From Eleginops maclovinus (lineage: Eukaryota > Chordata > Actinopteri > Perciformes > Eleginopidae), in contig NC_086360.1 in the NCBI RefSeq assembly GCF_036324505.1, positions 13,200,293 through 13,264,292 on the forward strand: a stretch of 64,000 nucleotides of DNA. The letters are read 5' to 3'. A model generated the notes under the pieces. It worked only from the letters and a program-made list of their open reading frames with translations, ran no database searches and was not told the DNA's origin. Below are positions 34,049 to 46,200 of the stretch, piece after piece; the stretch's first letter is position 1; every line of letters starts with the position of its first letter. The position numbers and the translations under genes are program-made.

Positions 34049-34196
34049 TAGACCTATAGAGACGGGAATGTTCTGGCTACAGATGAAAATGAACACATCC
34101 TTTCAATGGTTTCCCATGAACCTCACCTGGAGTGGGAGGGTGTTGTGAGAAAGGAAAGAGGAGGAAGGAACACAAGGGGATTATAAAAAAAGAGTC
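34049..34196 (+). other. dmxl1: dmxl1 5' UTR part of exon 2
   Basis: The acceptor is a pyrimidine run, CCTTTCTCTTTCTCAAAG, giving an exon start at 34,049; a second AG allows 34,052. The leader contains an upstream ORF (34,068-34,148). The main ATG context is GTCATGA, with G at -3. Confidence 0.55.
34068..34148 (+). promoter_or_regulatory. Upstream ORF in dmxl1 leader (26 codons)
   Basis: An ATG at 34,068 opens 26 codons ending in TGA at 34,146-34,148, 48 nt before the dmxl1 start. Four in-frame ATGs occur within it, including MFWLQMKMN near its start. uORFs of this size and spacing often lower translation of the main frame. Whether it is in the mature mRNA depends on the exon 2 acceptor being right. 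Confidence 0.5.
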
Positions 34197-34283
34197 ATGA
34201 ATCTCCATCAGGTCCTCACTGGGGCTGTCAACCCTGGAGACAATTGTTTCTCTGTAGGCAATGTCAACAATGTGCCATTCACG
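34197..34283 (+). CDS. dmxl1: dmxl1 coding exon 2 (start)
   Basis: Residues 1-29. It opens MNLHQVLTGAVNPGD, the near-invariant N-terminus of DMXL proteins; N at position 2 is as in DMXL1, while DMXL2 has H. Donor ACG|GTAAGA. Ends in phase 0. Confidence 0.93.
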
Positions 34284-37200
34284 GTAAGATATTTCAAGCT
34301 CTGGAAATATTTCCCTTCCAGACATTTAGGAGCTCAAATGCTTAGGATTTTGCACAACTATCAGAGAGATCTGTTCATAGGGTTGTTTTGTAGTAGGCAG
34401 TACAAAAGTACAGTATTTAAAAATCGCTGCTAGGATAACAGCTTTTCTAAGGGTGGTGTTGTCCTATGGACTAAGAATGAAACAAAAGGTGTGCCCTCCT
34501 TAGTTTGCAATTAAGAAATAAAAAAATAAGTAAGCCTAAGTCCTACACTAGATGACAGCCTGAACAAAAGCAAGAAACTTGTGTTTCTGTGTACAAATGT
34601 GTCTTCTTTTTATTATGGAGGTGTCTTTGTTTCAGGTAAACTGGTGTGTATGCACTGTAAAACACATCAACAACTTCATAGACAAAACATGATATTATTT
34701 TGCCAATTTCTCTCAAGTCAAGACATAATTCACTGGGTAGAGAAAGTACTTAATCAGCCTGAGCTGGAGGCCTGATCCCTGCTAACATTTACACAACCAG
34801 AGCACAAAAAATGTACCCCATGTACCTGGCCAATGTTGGTCGAATAAGCAACTGGATAGTGGATTTGCATGACTAAGCAGCCAAGAAAATCCTTATATAA
34901 TAATCATAAGCCATTTGGCAGGTGAACAAATAAATGTCCACCCTTTTGTATCCCCATCTTATCTCTAAAAACTTTAGATCAAGGCATTTGACAAGTTGCA
35001 AGATGTTTTGTGTTTCTCCCTCCAGCATATGTCAGATAGGTCTGTTAGCTTAATGCTTACTCTTTTATCAATGCTTGTTTAAAGTTGCAGGAAGTCTTTG
35101 TTACCGAAGGTTTAAAGACCGTGTGTCTGAAATTCAAAGGAAGGACAGTACCTCTGACAGCTCTTGCACTCTCTATCTCTATGAGATACTACTGCAATGC
35201 TATTCAGAGAGTGGATCAATAGGAGAACTATTTCTGTCTGTCTGTCCTCTTGTGAAAGAGTCACCGTGAATCACAGCTCATGGGAAAATGCCCCTCTGAG
35301 AGTCACAGAAGTAGAGCGTTGAATTCTAATCTTACTCTTAGGGACACTGGCTCTAAAACAAGTGTAGATGAAGTGACCTAACCTGCAACTGTCTTTTTCC
35401 CCTTCCTGCTGTCCTCTTGCCTCCTGATAGGCTTATGCGTCAGGTTGTGACGTGGTGATTTTGGGCAGTGACTTTGAGCGCCTGCAGATCATCCCAGGGG
35501 CCAAACATGGCAACATCCAGGTCGGCTGTGTCGACTGCTCACTGCAGGGTGGACAGGTAAGAGTAATGGAGAGGTGTTCTGTCATGGTGGGTTCTCAGGT
35601 CGCATTGAAAAACAGAATGTTCCCTAAATAACTGACCACTTTTGTTCTGCACATTTCAGTTTTAAGTAATGTTTTTAGCGGTCAATATTGTGTTGTAGAT
35701 GAGAGAAATATAAAGGCTCTGCTACAAAAAAAGGTTGCTACCATGTACAAACAGTGTAGATTGTGTGTGTGATACAATTATAATAGAATGATTTATACCT
35801 AAACCTTAATGACATGCTTTTTGAAGTTCAAACTTGGGCATCAGTCAAAGAGAAATGCTTTTGTTTGTTTGCTTTATTTTACTGTAATGACCACAAACTG
35901 TGGGATTGTTTTAGGAAAGCACAGTTCACAGCGTCAGAGGAAAAGTATATATCTGATTAATCCAATAAATAAAATCACCCAGTTAGGCAAGTAGTGTTAC
36001 AGCAGGCCTGTTCATGGATGCAGACTTTTTATGAACTAAGTTGGTTGAAAAATCTGTATGTTTTGATCAAGCACTCGAGGATGTCTATGATTTAAACAGT
36101 CTAAAATTCACAAGTTTTAAAAACAAAAAAGTAAAATGTGAACTCACAAAACAACTTGACAGAGAGTCAACACTTGCTCACGGTCGCTGTGGGTCTTAAC
36201 TCTAGCTGGTTTGGGATCACAGAGTTTTGGATCTTTCCCCTCATAGTCATTCCATAACATCTAACTGCAAAGCATTAAGAGGTCAGTTCTGAATCTGTGC
36301 GTGGGTGGGCTAAACTATATAGCTTTTATTGTTTTGATATCTGTAGAAATGGTCACAAAGATAAAGTTATGTCCAACGCATGTTAACTCATCATCACCAT
36401 ACTTCACTGACAAAGCAAGCCTCTCTGCATTATTATTACAGGCACAGTGATGAAAACAATGCTGTGAAGAATAAACATTGGAGCATACAAATTACTCAAT
36501 AAATATATTAGAAGTAGTACTCATTATTCCCAGCCCATCAATTTAATTTGGGTTTATTTTCTAATTGGGATAGTGGCAGCGTTGTTTATAGCAGCAGATA
36601 GGCCTGATTTTATTCTAATGAAAGACAAAATGCTCACCCAATCCTTCACTGCTCCCCTCATGTGATGTTTAATCCAATTCAGTTGGGCCAGAAGTAACCT
36701 CACATGCCTACAGCATCTGTTTAAGCATGCTCAGTTGGTATGTTTACCCGTTCCACCTCGCTGCCCCTCTCCACGCTGTGATATCTGCAATGCTTTTAGT
36801 TTACCCAGCATTGTTGCACACACACCCTGCGATCACACTGTGTGGTAGCACTTCAGATGCCTATTGTACACATTAATGGCCCCACTGCAAGACATGTATC
36901 AACATAATGAAGGCGTAATTACTTTCAATTAAATAATACATCCTCATTATGCGACATTATTAAAGTTAGAGCAAGCAACTATGAATGCCAGTTTGGGTAA
37001 ATGTAGCAAAACCTCAGTCAGCGTTTAAAAAGAAAAGTGATCTCGCTCTCACACTTTAATCACTTCTGCCATTTATTAAAAAAGAGTCTTAAGTTTGGTC
37101 AGAAAACTCTTTCTCAATGAGAAAATCATACAAAGGAGTAGTTGTCTTGACCAAATAAAGGTATCTTTATGTTTTATGTTTTAAACTATGTTGACTTTTG

Positions 37201-40200
37201 TCTCCCCTGAAATTGTATTGTAATGTTTCCTGAAAGAAGAGATACTGTAGTTACCTTTTGTATCATTATGCCATTAGCCATTGTCCGTCTCATTGTGAGA
37301 CTGCTCTGTGCATGTGATGGCTTGTTTGTGTGTGCCTGTGTCAATTAATGTATGATGCGCATTTAGCTTTACCTTTTATGATGCGTGAGTGAGTGACTCA
37401 TTTCTTAACAGTCTTGATTCTGTGACATCCTGCATATTATTTACCTCAATAGAGACACGGCCAGACCTCATTAAGCTTGTCATATCTGCTCACTGCAACA
37501 GAAATGTCACCCATTCAGTCAAACATTGTGATTCCTGCTTCCCTGGAAAGCCCCTTGAGCAGTGCATGAATGTGAGGGGTGCTTTTTGTTATACAAGATG
37601 TTCACTTAACACTTGGTATTTATATCCTTACGGTATTTTTGGTTTTGTTGTCCAGGCACTATACACATTTACTGTTGAGGCATGTCTGTTTATACAAGCT
37701 AACCTAATTTACTAAGAGTCCCACAAATAAGGATCTCAACATGTTTGTCCAGTCATTGTTTACTGACTAAATATTTAACATGATGAGCGTATAGTATTTT
37801 AAAAATGTTGTTTTACATAAACCTGCAGTTAAAAATCTTGCAATGAAATGCATCTTTTAAATGTTTAATTATAGAAAGAATAATAGTTTTAGAAAATGGA
37901 AGTGAAATGTGTAGTATTATTTGAATTTGGAAAATGTGTATTCCGTAAAAACGTTCATTCTGTATCAGAACAATATGTCCTACAATATAACGTGTTACCT
38001 TTTTATTTCTTCTGCTGATAGATTGCAGCTTCCTATGGAAGCATCGTGTGTGTCTTTGAGCCTGTTCAGCCCCCAGATCAGAAAGACATATCGCTGACTG
38101 TGAGTAGCCTGCATTATCTTTCAGTCACAGTCTAGTCATGCATGTAATCAGAATCTCCTGAAAAGGAGACCTTTTCTTCCAGGCAACATTTTATTTCAAA
38201 TGAAGCAAGATATTGTTCCTTCAAACCCAACGGAAAATCAGCAGGGAGAAACTAATATTTCAAAGAACCATCCTCACAGAAATATTTCAAGAAGTTCTGC
38301 AGTCTTTGCACTTTCTGTTTGCTCATGTTCTCAGTGCAGAAGTCCTAGGTTTGCTACATCATTGTTAAACTGCCTGTTGTTCTTAGAGAAGTCAAAATAT
38401 AGTCATGAAAAATGGAAATATTTTACATATCTTAAAAAAGCCAGTTCCTCTTTTATGGCAGAAGGTTTCCTGGTGGTACAGCTGTGTCCATGTGGCCTGA
38501 TCACATGGGGCTCACATGAGCACTGTTGGTCTATGCACTTGTAGCTACTGATATAAGGGACAAAATAACATGTTTCATAATCTACCAACTGTTAAACAAT
38601 CATGGTGTTTTTTAACTTTGTCTTATTTATTTGTGTACAGAAGCTGAACTGCCAGTGGCAGAAGACGGGTCAGTTTGTGTTAAAGTCTATGGTACGGAAC
38701 CTGGCCTGGCACCCCACAGGTACTTTCACACAGTGCTCTCTGAATGTCACAGGAAAACACTAAATATTATATTATCTCAAATGAAGTCTTGAGTTGGTAA
38801 TGTTATCATAGTATGTCAATCTGTCTTGCTATATATGCCTTTTTATATTGAACTTTTTTATAAAATGATATGGATATGGCATCATGTCGGTGAACGTGTT
38901 TTTGTGTGTCCAGGCTGCACTCTCCTGACAGGCTCGAGTAGCCTCCAGTTGTGGTCTCATATAAATGAAGTGAACAGTGGAGCTGAAGAAGTAGGAAGGC
39001 AGACGGAGATGAACATAGGCGACAGTCATTCTGCCTGGAGGTGCATCTGGGAGAGCAAGTAAGAACAAACTCTGTACATGATGCTGCCTATTCACTTAAA
39101 GATGGATCCCTTTTTTTTTTTTTAAGAAATACAAAAATGGTTTCTCCCTATTATATGCTTAGCAAACAGGTTAGATTTGTTTTGTAAGATTATTTAGGAC
39201 CCCAATACAGTAATACATCTAACCTTAAATGTACTTGTTATTGTAATTCATTCATTTCAAATTGTTGTAGTGTGTATTAAACATTTTGCCATTACTTACT
39301 ATAGTTCATACCAAACATGATTTGGATCATATTAAATATTGATAATACTGGTTTTTTTTTGTCTGTAGGACAGCCTCTCCAGTGAGTTTGATGAAGTTCT
39401 CTCCTGATGGGGAATTCTTTGCAACTGCTGGACAGGTACGTCAAGCTTTTAACAGGAGTTCTTTAATATCCTACACAGAAACATTACATTAGAAGTATTA
39501 TAGTGTTATAAAGATCAGGATACTATTAGTGTCCAAGGCTTTTCATATTGGATTAACAAGTGTAATCATAAAGTATCTAACCAGTTCAGCCTAGAGTGGA
39601 GTTTTCTTTTTAAGTGAAAGCCTTTAACCTAATGGCTTTAACTTCTAATGGCACACTCCCCTGTGTGTGTCTCCTCTTCAGGATGACTGCCTTGTAAAGG
39701 TCTGGTACAGCACTGGTAAGTGGAAGTTGGGTGTTTCCAGACTCTTTACGCCTCCAGAGCCCAGTACCAGTTTCCAGGCAGAGCTGGCCTTTTCCTTTGT
39801 CTACCTGGCCCACCCCCGCTCTGTAACTGGCTTCTCCTGGAGGAAGACCAGCAAGTACATGCCACGGTATGGACCCTCCATTATTCAAACTGGCCTTTGT
39901 CTTGCTTTGGATTGATAATTATGCATGTTGTTGCCTATGTTTATTGTTTGTTTATTTATGCTTTTATATGGTGCTCTTCTAAATGGACTTTACAACATAC
40001 TTGCGATTTATCTCTACTGTTTTATCTTTAGCTTTCACCACTGAAAATTAATAGAAAAAAACAAGTTAGAAAATTCACAACAATGACGTGAGCCTGTTTT
40101 ATCGGTGAAACGGGAAGTATGTCCTTTTGTTTATTTAGCCCCACATTAAGTATTGTGTGGGCTGAATGTAAATGAAGTAGCTGTTATAAGCAGCTGATTT

Positions 40201-43200
40201 AAACTAGGTCAACCTCAGTGCTGTATTAAAGTCTCACATTACACTCCGGCTCTCAGTTCTGCCCGCTTTGTTACAGCACTGCTAATCTTATGTGACCTGT
40301 AAATGTTCTCTAGTGAAATTATAATGCGACACAGTTCACAGCAGGTTAAGCAAACAGCACTATTATTTCGGAAGTGTCTGTAAAGAGATTATTCTTACTC
40401 TACCTATCTGTTCAGAGAATTACCACAGACAGTAATATTGTGTAATTATCTTGCAGACTTCCCATTAAGCTTGTTTGTGCTACAAATGAGGCTTCAGGTA
40501 CTGAAGTGGTGATCTGGATTGGACTGTTGTGTTGAAGGCTGTCAAATATATATATATTTGGCAGCTTGCCCTTTTTGTCTTAATTGACTTAACTTTCATC
40601 AAATCGTCCCCAGTGTCATAACTACTCCTTTCTACCACTTTTCATTTTCTGACCTCTGCTTTAACTTAGCCCTCTACTGGTGCTTCTTCTTTGACCTGCT
40701 TTTGAACCCAACGATAAGCATTTGTTTATACAAGTTATTTCAGGTTCAGTCCCCTCTTCTAAACCCTTTGCCATTATCCTTCCTTTCCTTTGTCTCTCCT
40801 CACAGAGGTGCAGTGTGTAATGTTCTGCTCACCTGCTGTAAGGACAGCGTGTGTCGGCTCTGGGCAGAGACACTGTTGCCGGGTGACAGCCTCCTTTCTG
40901 GTTACCACAGCAACCACACTTCTGGTCAACACAATGACACACCCCGATCTGCTGGCCCTTCTTGGAAAAACGCTTGCAATGGGAAGTCGCAAGGAAAAAT
41001 GGCACAGGGAGTAAGTTACAGTAAATGCATGCATAACTCTTACCAACATGTGATACAACTAGCTAAAACAAATGCAGTCTAACATGGACATCATGCAGTT
41101 CTATTTTCATGAAGGTTTTACCTTTTTAATGTTTTTGTGCAAAAACATTAACATTTTTACAGAAGTGAACATTTAATTGTATGGTCTTTTTGAGGCTGTA
41201 GTTTCAGTAAAATTGAATTGTTCTATACCTAATGCTGTTCATACTATTTAGTCCACCCTTATTGGCATAAATGCAGATGACAAAATTATTAAAGACACTT
41301 CTCATTACAATGTGGTGTAGTTTAACACCTCATAAAATCTACACGATAAACTTCATAAGATAGAATTTGGTTCTTGGTTGTTGAGGTAGAGCGCTGTAGG
41401 TAAGCGCTTTGCGAAAAGATCTGTTTTACATTGAGAATATCAACATCATTTTACTAAAAGTGGGAAACATGCTGTTGTCCCATTTAGCTCTTATTTAGCT
41501 CTTATTTAGCTCTTATGCTATGCTTATGTAGGACATTGGGGTGTTACATTGAGTATGGCACCAGAGCGAAGGGTGACTTAGTAAGAAAATGGAAACAAGA
41601 TGAGGCTCGTGGAGTTTGAAGGGAAAGTTAATTTGCTATCTGACATGAATGTGCTTTGGATGCTGTGCATGGCTTTAGACAAGCATCAGTTAAAAATATG
41701 AACCTTTTTCTTTAATGTAAAAAATATTTTTGATGGCTGTTTTTCAGTTTCATTCAGCTGCTGCTAACTCACATCTGTGCTGGTGGTGTTTTCTGCTTTG
41801 AGTGACTTAGAATGTCGCTGTAAGCATAGCTTGGACTCAAACACAATACTGTCACCCATTTTTTTACATGGTGATTAAAAAGCTATTGGTCTCACTTGCA
41901 AAAACAGAGTTCACGGCACATTAGATAAAAGTCAAATTGGTATGTAAATGTCTCAACTGTGCCTTGAGGAGAGTCTGTAAGGGTACATGTCAGGAATTAT
42001 TCATTAAAATCACAGTCTGAGCAGGATAACCAGGCAGTAGTATGAAGTAACTCTCCCCAAAAATCTGAATAGATGGACAGATTTGAATATTATCTCTCAG
42101 GGCGGGGTGAACAGTAAACACTTTCATGCTAGATCTATGAAGATGATTGAGCCAAATGTTGTTTTTTTGTTTGTGAATCCCCACAGGACGCAGCAATGTG
42201 GGATTTTCACCACAGTCTTATCTTCAAATAATCATATTAAATGTTTGTTTTTGTTGTACTCATCAGTATGTACTTCATTCAGAATGGGATTTTGGCACAT
42301 GTTTGAACTTTTGACAAATACATTGTTTTTTAAATGGAGAATGCTATTTGGAATCATTGTTCAGCCTTTGTTGATACCCTGTCTCAAGTATTTTTAGAGG
42401 CTCATGCTTAAAACTATAGATATTGTTTTTGCAGCAATTTTCGGACCAAAACATGTAATGTTTTTGTTCCTTTTACCTTCTGCTCTCTCACTAAGACACT
42501 TTTTCATGCTGCCTGTTACGCTCTGGCTCTGGTCTTTTCTTTTACAAATGGGGCACTAAACTTAAATGTCGTTTTAGTCTCTATAACATTAAATTAAATT
42601 CCCATTCCAAAGAGCAAGCCAAAGGCAGTGCAGCTCAACTCAGGCTGAGAGGAGAGCAATGAAGCCCTGTTAGTTTAAACACATTGATTCATTCACAACA
42701 GGTCTAACCTACATCGCTACAGACTGGAAGAGGAAAGGGGGAACTACACATTGGTGTTTGCCATCGCTGCCCACCCTATAAAACACCCTATATTGTAACT
42801 TTTCAAGTTATTGAAGAAAATGTGTGGAGATGCATTCAAGATCTCATTGTCTCTGTGATTTGTACGTATATTTATAAGCTGGAAATCACACAGAAGGACG
42901 CCAGGCAGTCAGCATTCATAAGATAAAGATTTAATATCTGTCAACAAATCGGAATTTCAGCACATAATAGCTTTTAGAAGTCACAATACAGCGCACTTTG
43001 TTTATTAATTCTCTAACTTGAATAATACATGTTTTCCTCAGTCAAACTTTCAAGAATCATTGCACGCCTCCTTTTATCGGGATGTTCCCCAGCCCTCTCT
43101 GACTGGCTGCCTGCCTCACAACCAGAGCCGACACTACAACCACAAGAGGAGCAGCAGCAGCATGCCCCACGCCAACGCGCTCTGCCACTTCCACATCGCT

Positions 43201-46200
43201 GCCAGCATCAACCCTGCTACAGGTTAGGCTCACACACATTTGTTTCTTTAACTAGTTTGTAATCCATTTTAATCCTCATTACGGGCATCTCGTGGAGCAC
43301 CAAACATTCTCCAAATTTAGTGAAGAATTTCAAGCAATGTACTCCCTAAAGAAAAGCATGCCACGGAAAGTATCGAACCCTATTATTAATTCATAAACCA
43401 CTGACACAGAATGAAATGCTTGAATAATATCAGCTGGAGGTCAGAGGGCTTCAACTCTTTATTTCATATGGCAAAAAATTGTGTAAACTTTGTGCATTGC
43501 CTGAGGTTGTTTATTAAACATCCGAGTGAGTTGTCTCTGTTCAGCTGGAGCTGCTCAGAGTTAATGTTAAGTGTTTGCCCCTCTCTTGTTTTGTGTGGCA
43601 CTATATTCCAAAGCCTTTGTGCCTTGAGGCTGAGAAGTCCTGTAGAATAGGATTTGTATGCTTGAATTAGCATACTTAAAATTAAATTCATTCCTGAAAT
43701 GTAATTTGCTCCAACAGATATATTTTTGTCCTGCAGGCCCGATATCCAATGTCATGTACATTTACGCAATACTTTCTAAACGTTGTTACCTCTTTATCAC
43801 AGACATTCCTCTGCTGCCCTCCATCTCCTCTCTGAGTGCCGCCGATGATGAGGAACCTGGAGGACCTTTTACTGTCCACTGGCTCAACAACAAAGAGCTT
43901 AATTTCACTTTAGCTATGGAGGTCTTCCTACAGCAGCTCCAAGGCAGCCTGGAGCAGCAGAACGAATGCTCCCAAGAAGGTACGGAATATTAGGATCAGA
44001 CATTTATTCTTTGTTTGAAGGGGTGTGCAAATGAAACTGTAATAATACTCAGAAATTACATTGGGCCACTATGATTTCCATCTCTTCCAGAGCCTGATGA
44101 TGAGGATAACTGTGACGAAGATAATGGTAGCAGGCCAGATGACTCCCAGGGACCTGAGGCTGTGGAGCTTCCTCTGGCAGCGGTGAAGCACCAGGTGAAC
44201 GTGCTGCTGGAGGAGTGGAATAAAGGGGCTGACATGTTGTTCAGCATCCATCCCATGGACGGCTCTCTGTTGGTGTGGCATGTGGACTGGTTGGATGAAT
44301 ACCAGCCGGGCATGTTCAGACAAGCTCAGGTACGTTCACTTCTGATGTGGTTCATCTTTATGTAAAAAGCCTTTTGTTTTATGAACATAGGGCCTCATCT
44401 TTAACTGTATTTAGATATAAACAAACACACTCTTTGTCCTAATTCATATGGTCACAATTGAAAGATTTAGATGGGAAACTGTTGTAAAGTAATTCAATAA
44501 ACTGTAATTTAAGCAGACCAGATCAGGTTTGTATTCACAAATTAAGCGCTTCTTGGTAAAATAATGAATTTATCTTCTCAATAAGGCTGTGAATCATTTT
44601 CACATCTGCGATTATTATTTTTTATGGTTTCTCCTTCAACTGATGAGACATATTCTAATATTGTAATTATGTGTTACTTCATATCATATTCAAAAGTCCC
44701 CAGATGCATTTCTATTAGTGGTGAAATAATGAGAACCTCGTGACAAGGCACTAAGGGAGTCGGGTACGGCAGCTAAATGAATCCCTGCTTTCATCGACAT
44801 TCCGTTTGATTAGGCCTGGCTGCTTGAAGTAGATAAAACACTATTATTTTTTTCACATCTGAAGAGAAAACGAAGAAGGCTGTTTCCCTCCAGTCTCCAT
44901 CACTGTCTCAGTGACTGAATTAATTTCAGAAAGACAATCGTGACTCTGAACGGGTTTAACTTATCATAATACTAAATGAGTTCTGGAGCTTCAGTGCCTT
45001 CTGGGTCATTACTCCAGTCACTCAGGACTGTAAGCTGTCACATTGAATTCTCGTTTAAGCTATAAAATAATTAGTTGATTGACTCAGCCATTCCTATCAT
45101 TAACTTGGAGCCTTGCATTATATTTACTCTAGCTTAGATGCTATTTGATGCTCTAGTGTCTCTTTTCTCTCTCAGGTTTCGTTTGTGTCCCGGATCCCTG
45201 TGGCGTTCCCTACAGGTGACGCTATCTCCTTGAGCCACAGTGTGGTTATGTATGCCTGCAACAAAAACGTAGATCTGGCTATCCAACATGGCAGACAGCG
45301 ACCCCCTGGAAGCACATTGCCTCAAACCAAATCAGCTCTAATAAGCTACAGAGGTCATGGAAAAACTGCATCCAGCAGCAGTCTTCGACTGAGCATTTTC
45401 ACCCCGAACGTCCTTATGATTTCCAAACATTCTGATGGCTCCCTGAACCAGTGGGCAGTCAGCTTTGCCGAGGACTCTGCTTTCTCCACTGTGCTCAGCG
45501 TCTCTCACAAGTCACGGTACTGTGGCCACCGCTTCCACCTCAACGACCTGGCCTGTCACTCTTTACTCCCTCTCCTCCTCACCACCTCACACCACAACGC
45601 CTTGAGGACACCCGAGGCAGACAGCATCCTGGCTCCTCCCGACACCTACTCATCTGGTTTCTCTCATCCTGCATCTCTGCCCCAGGGGTCACGGCCCAGC
45701 AGGTCATCCCTGGGTGTAGTTTCCCAGGATCCAAACGCGATCTACAGTGAGCTCATATTATGGAGAGTAGATCCCGTTGGCCCGCTGTCTCTGTCAGGCG
45801 GGGTGTCTGAGCTTGCTCGGATCAATTCTCTCCATGCATCAGCATTTGCTAATGTAGCCTGGCTGCCCACGTTCATTCCCAGCAGCTGTTTAGGTGAGCA
45901 CATATTATTTGTTGTTTGGAGATTCTTAAATCAACATATGATAGAGTACTGGGCAATCAGCCTTTAAGTAGACACAGGTTTATTTTTTAGAATACCTTTT
46001 ATTTAAGTTATTTTAGTTTCATACTGCAAAAGAAATTATCTTTTGCTGAAATATGCTTTGGGACATGAAATCCATAAAGATATCATTTTTCAGATCAGTT
46101 GTCTTAATAAACAGCTCCTTTGAACACAACTCATTTTAACTCAATAAAATCCATGAAGGCTTTTACTCTGCAAATAATATCCCACTGAAAAGCATTGTTG

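Noticed and set aside
45185..45967. 260-codon frame as a free-standing gene
   Set aside because: It is dmxl1 exon 13 read past its donor into the intron; the real exon ends at 45,893.
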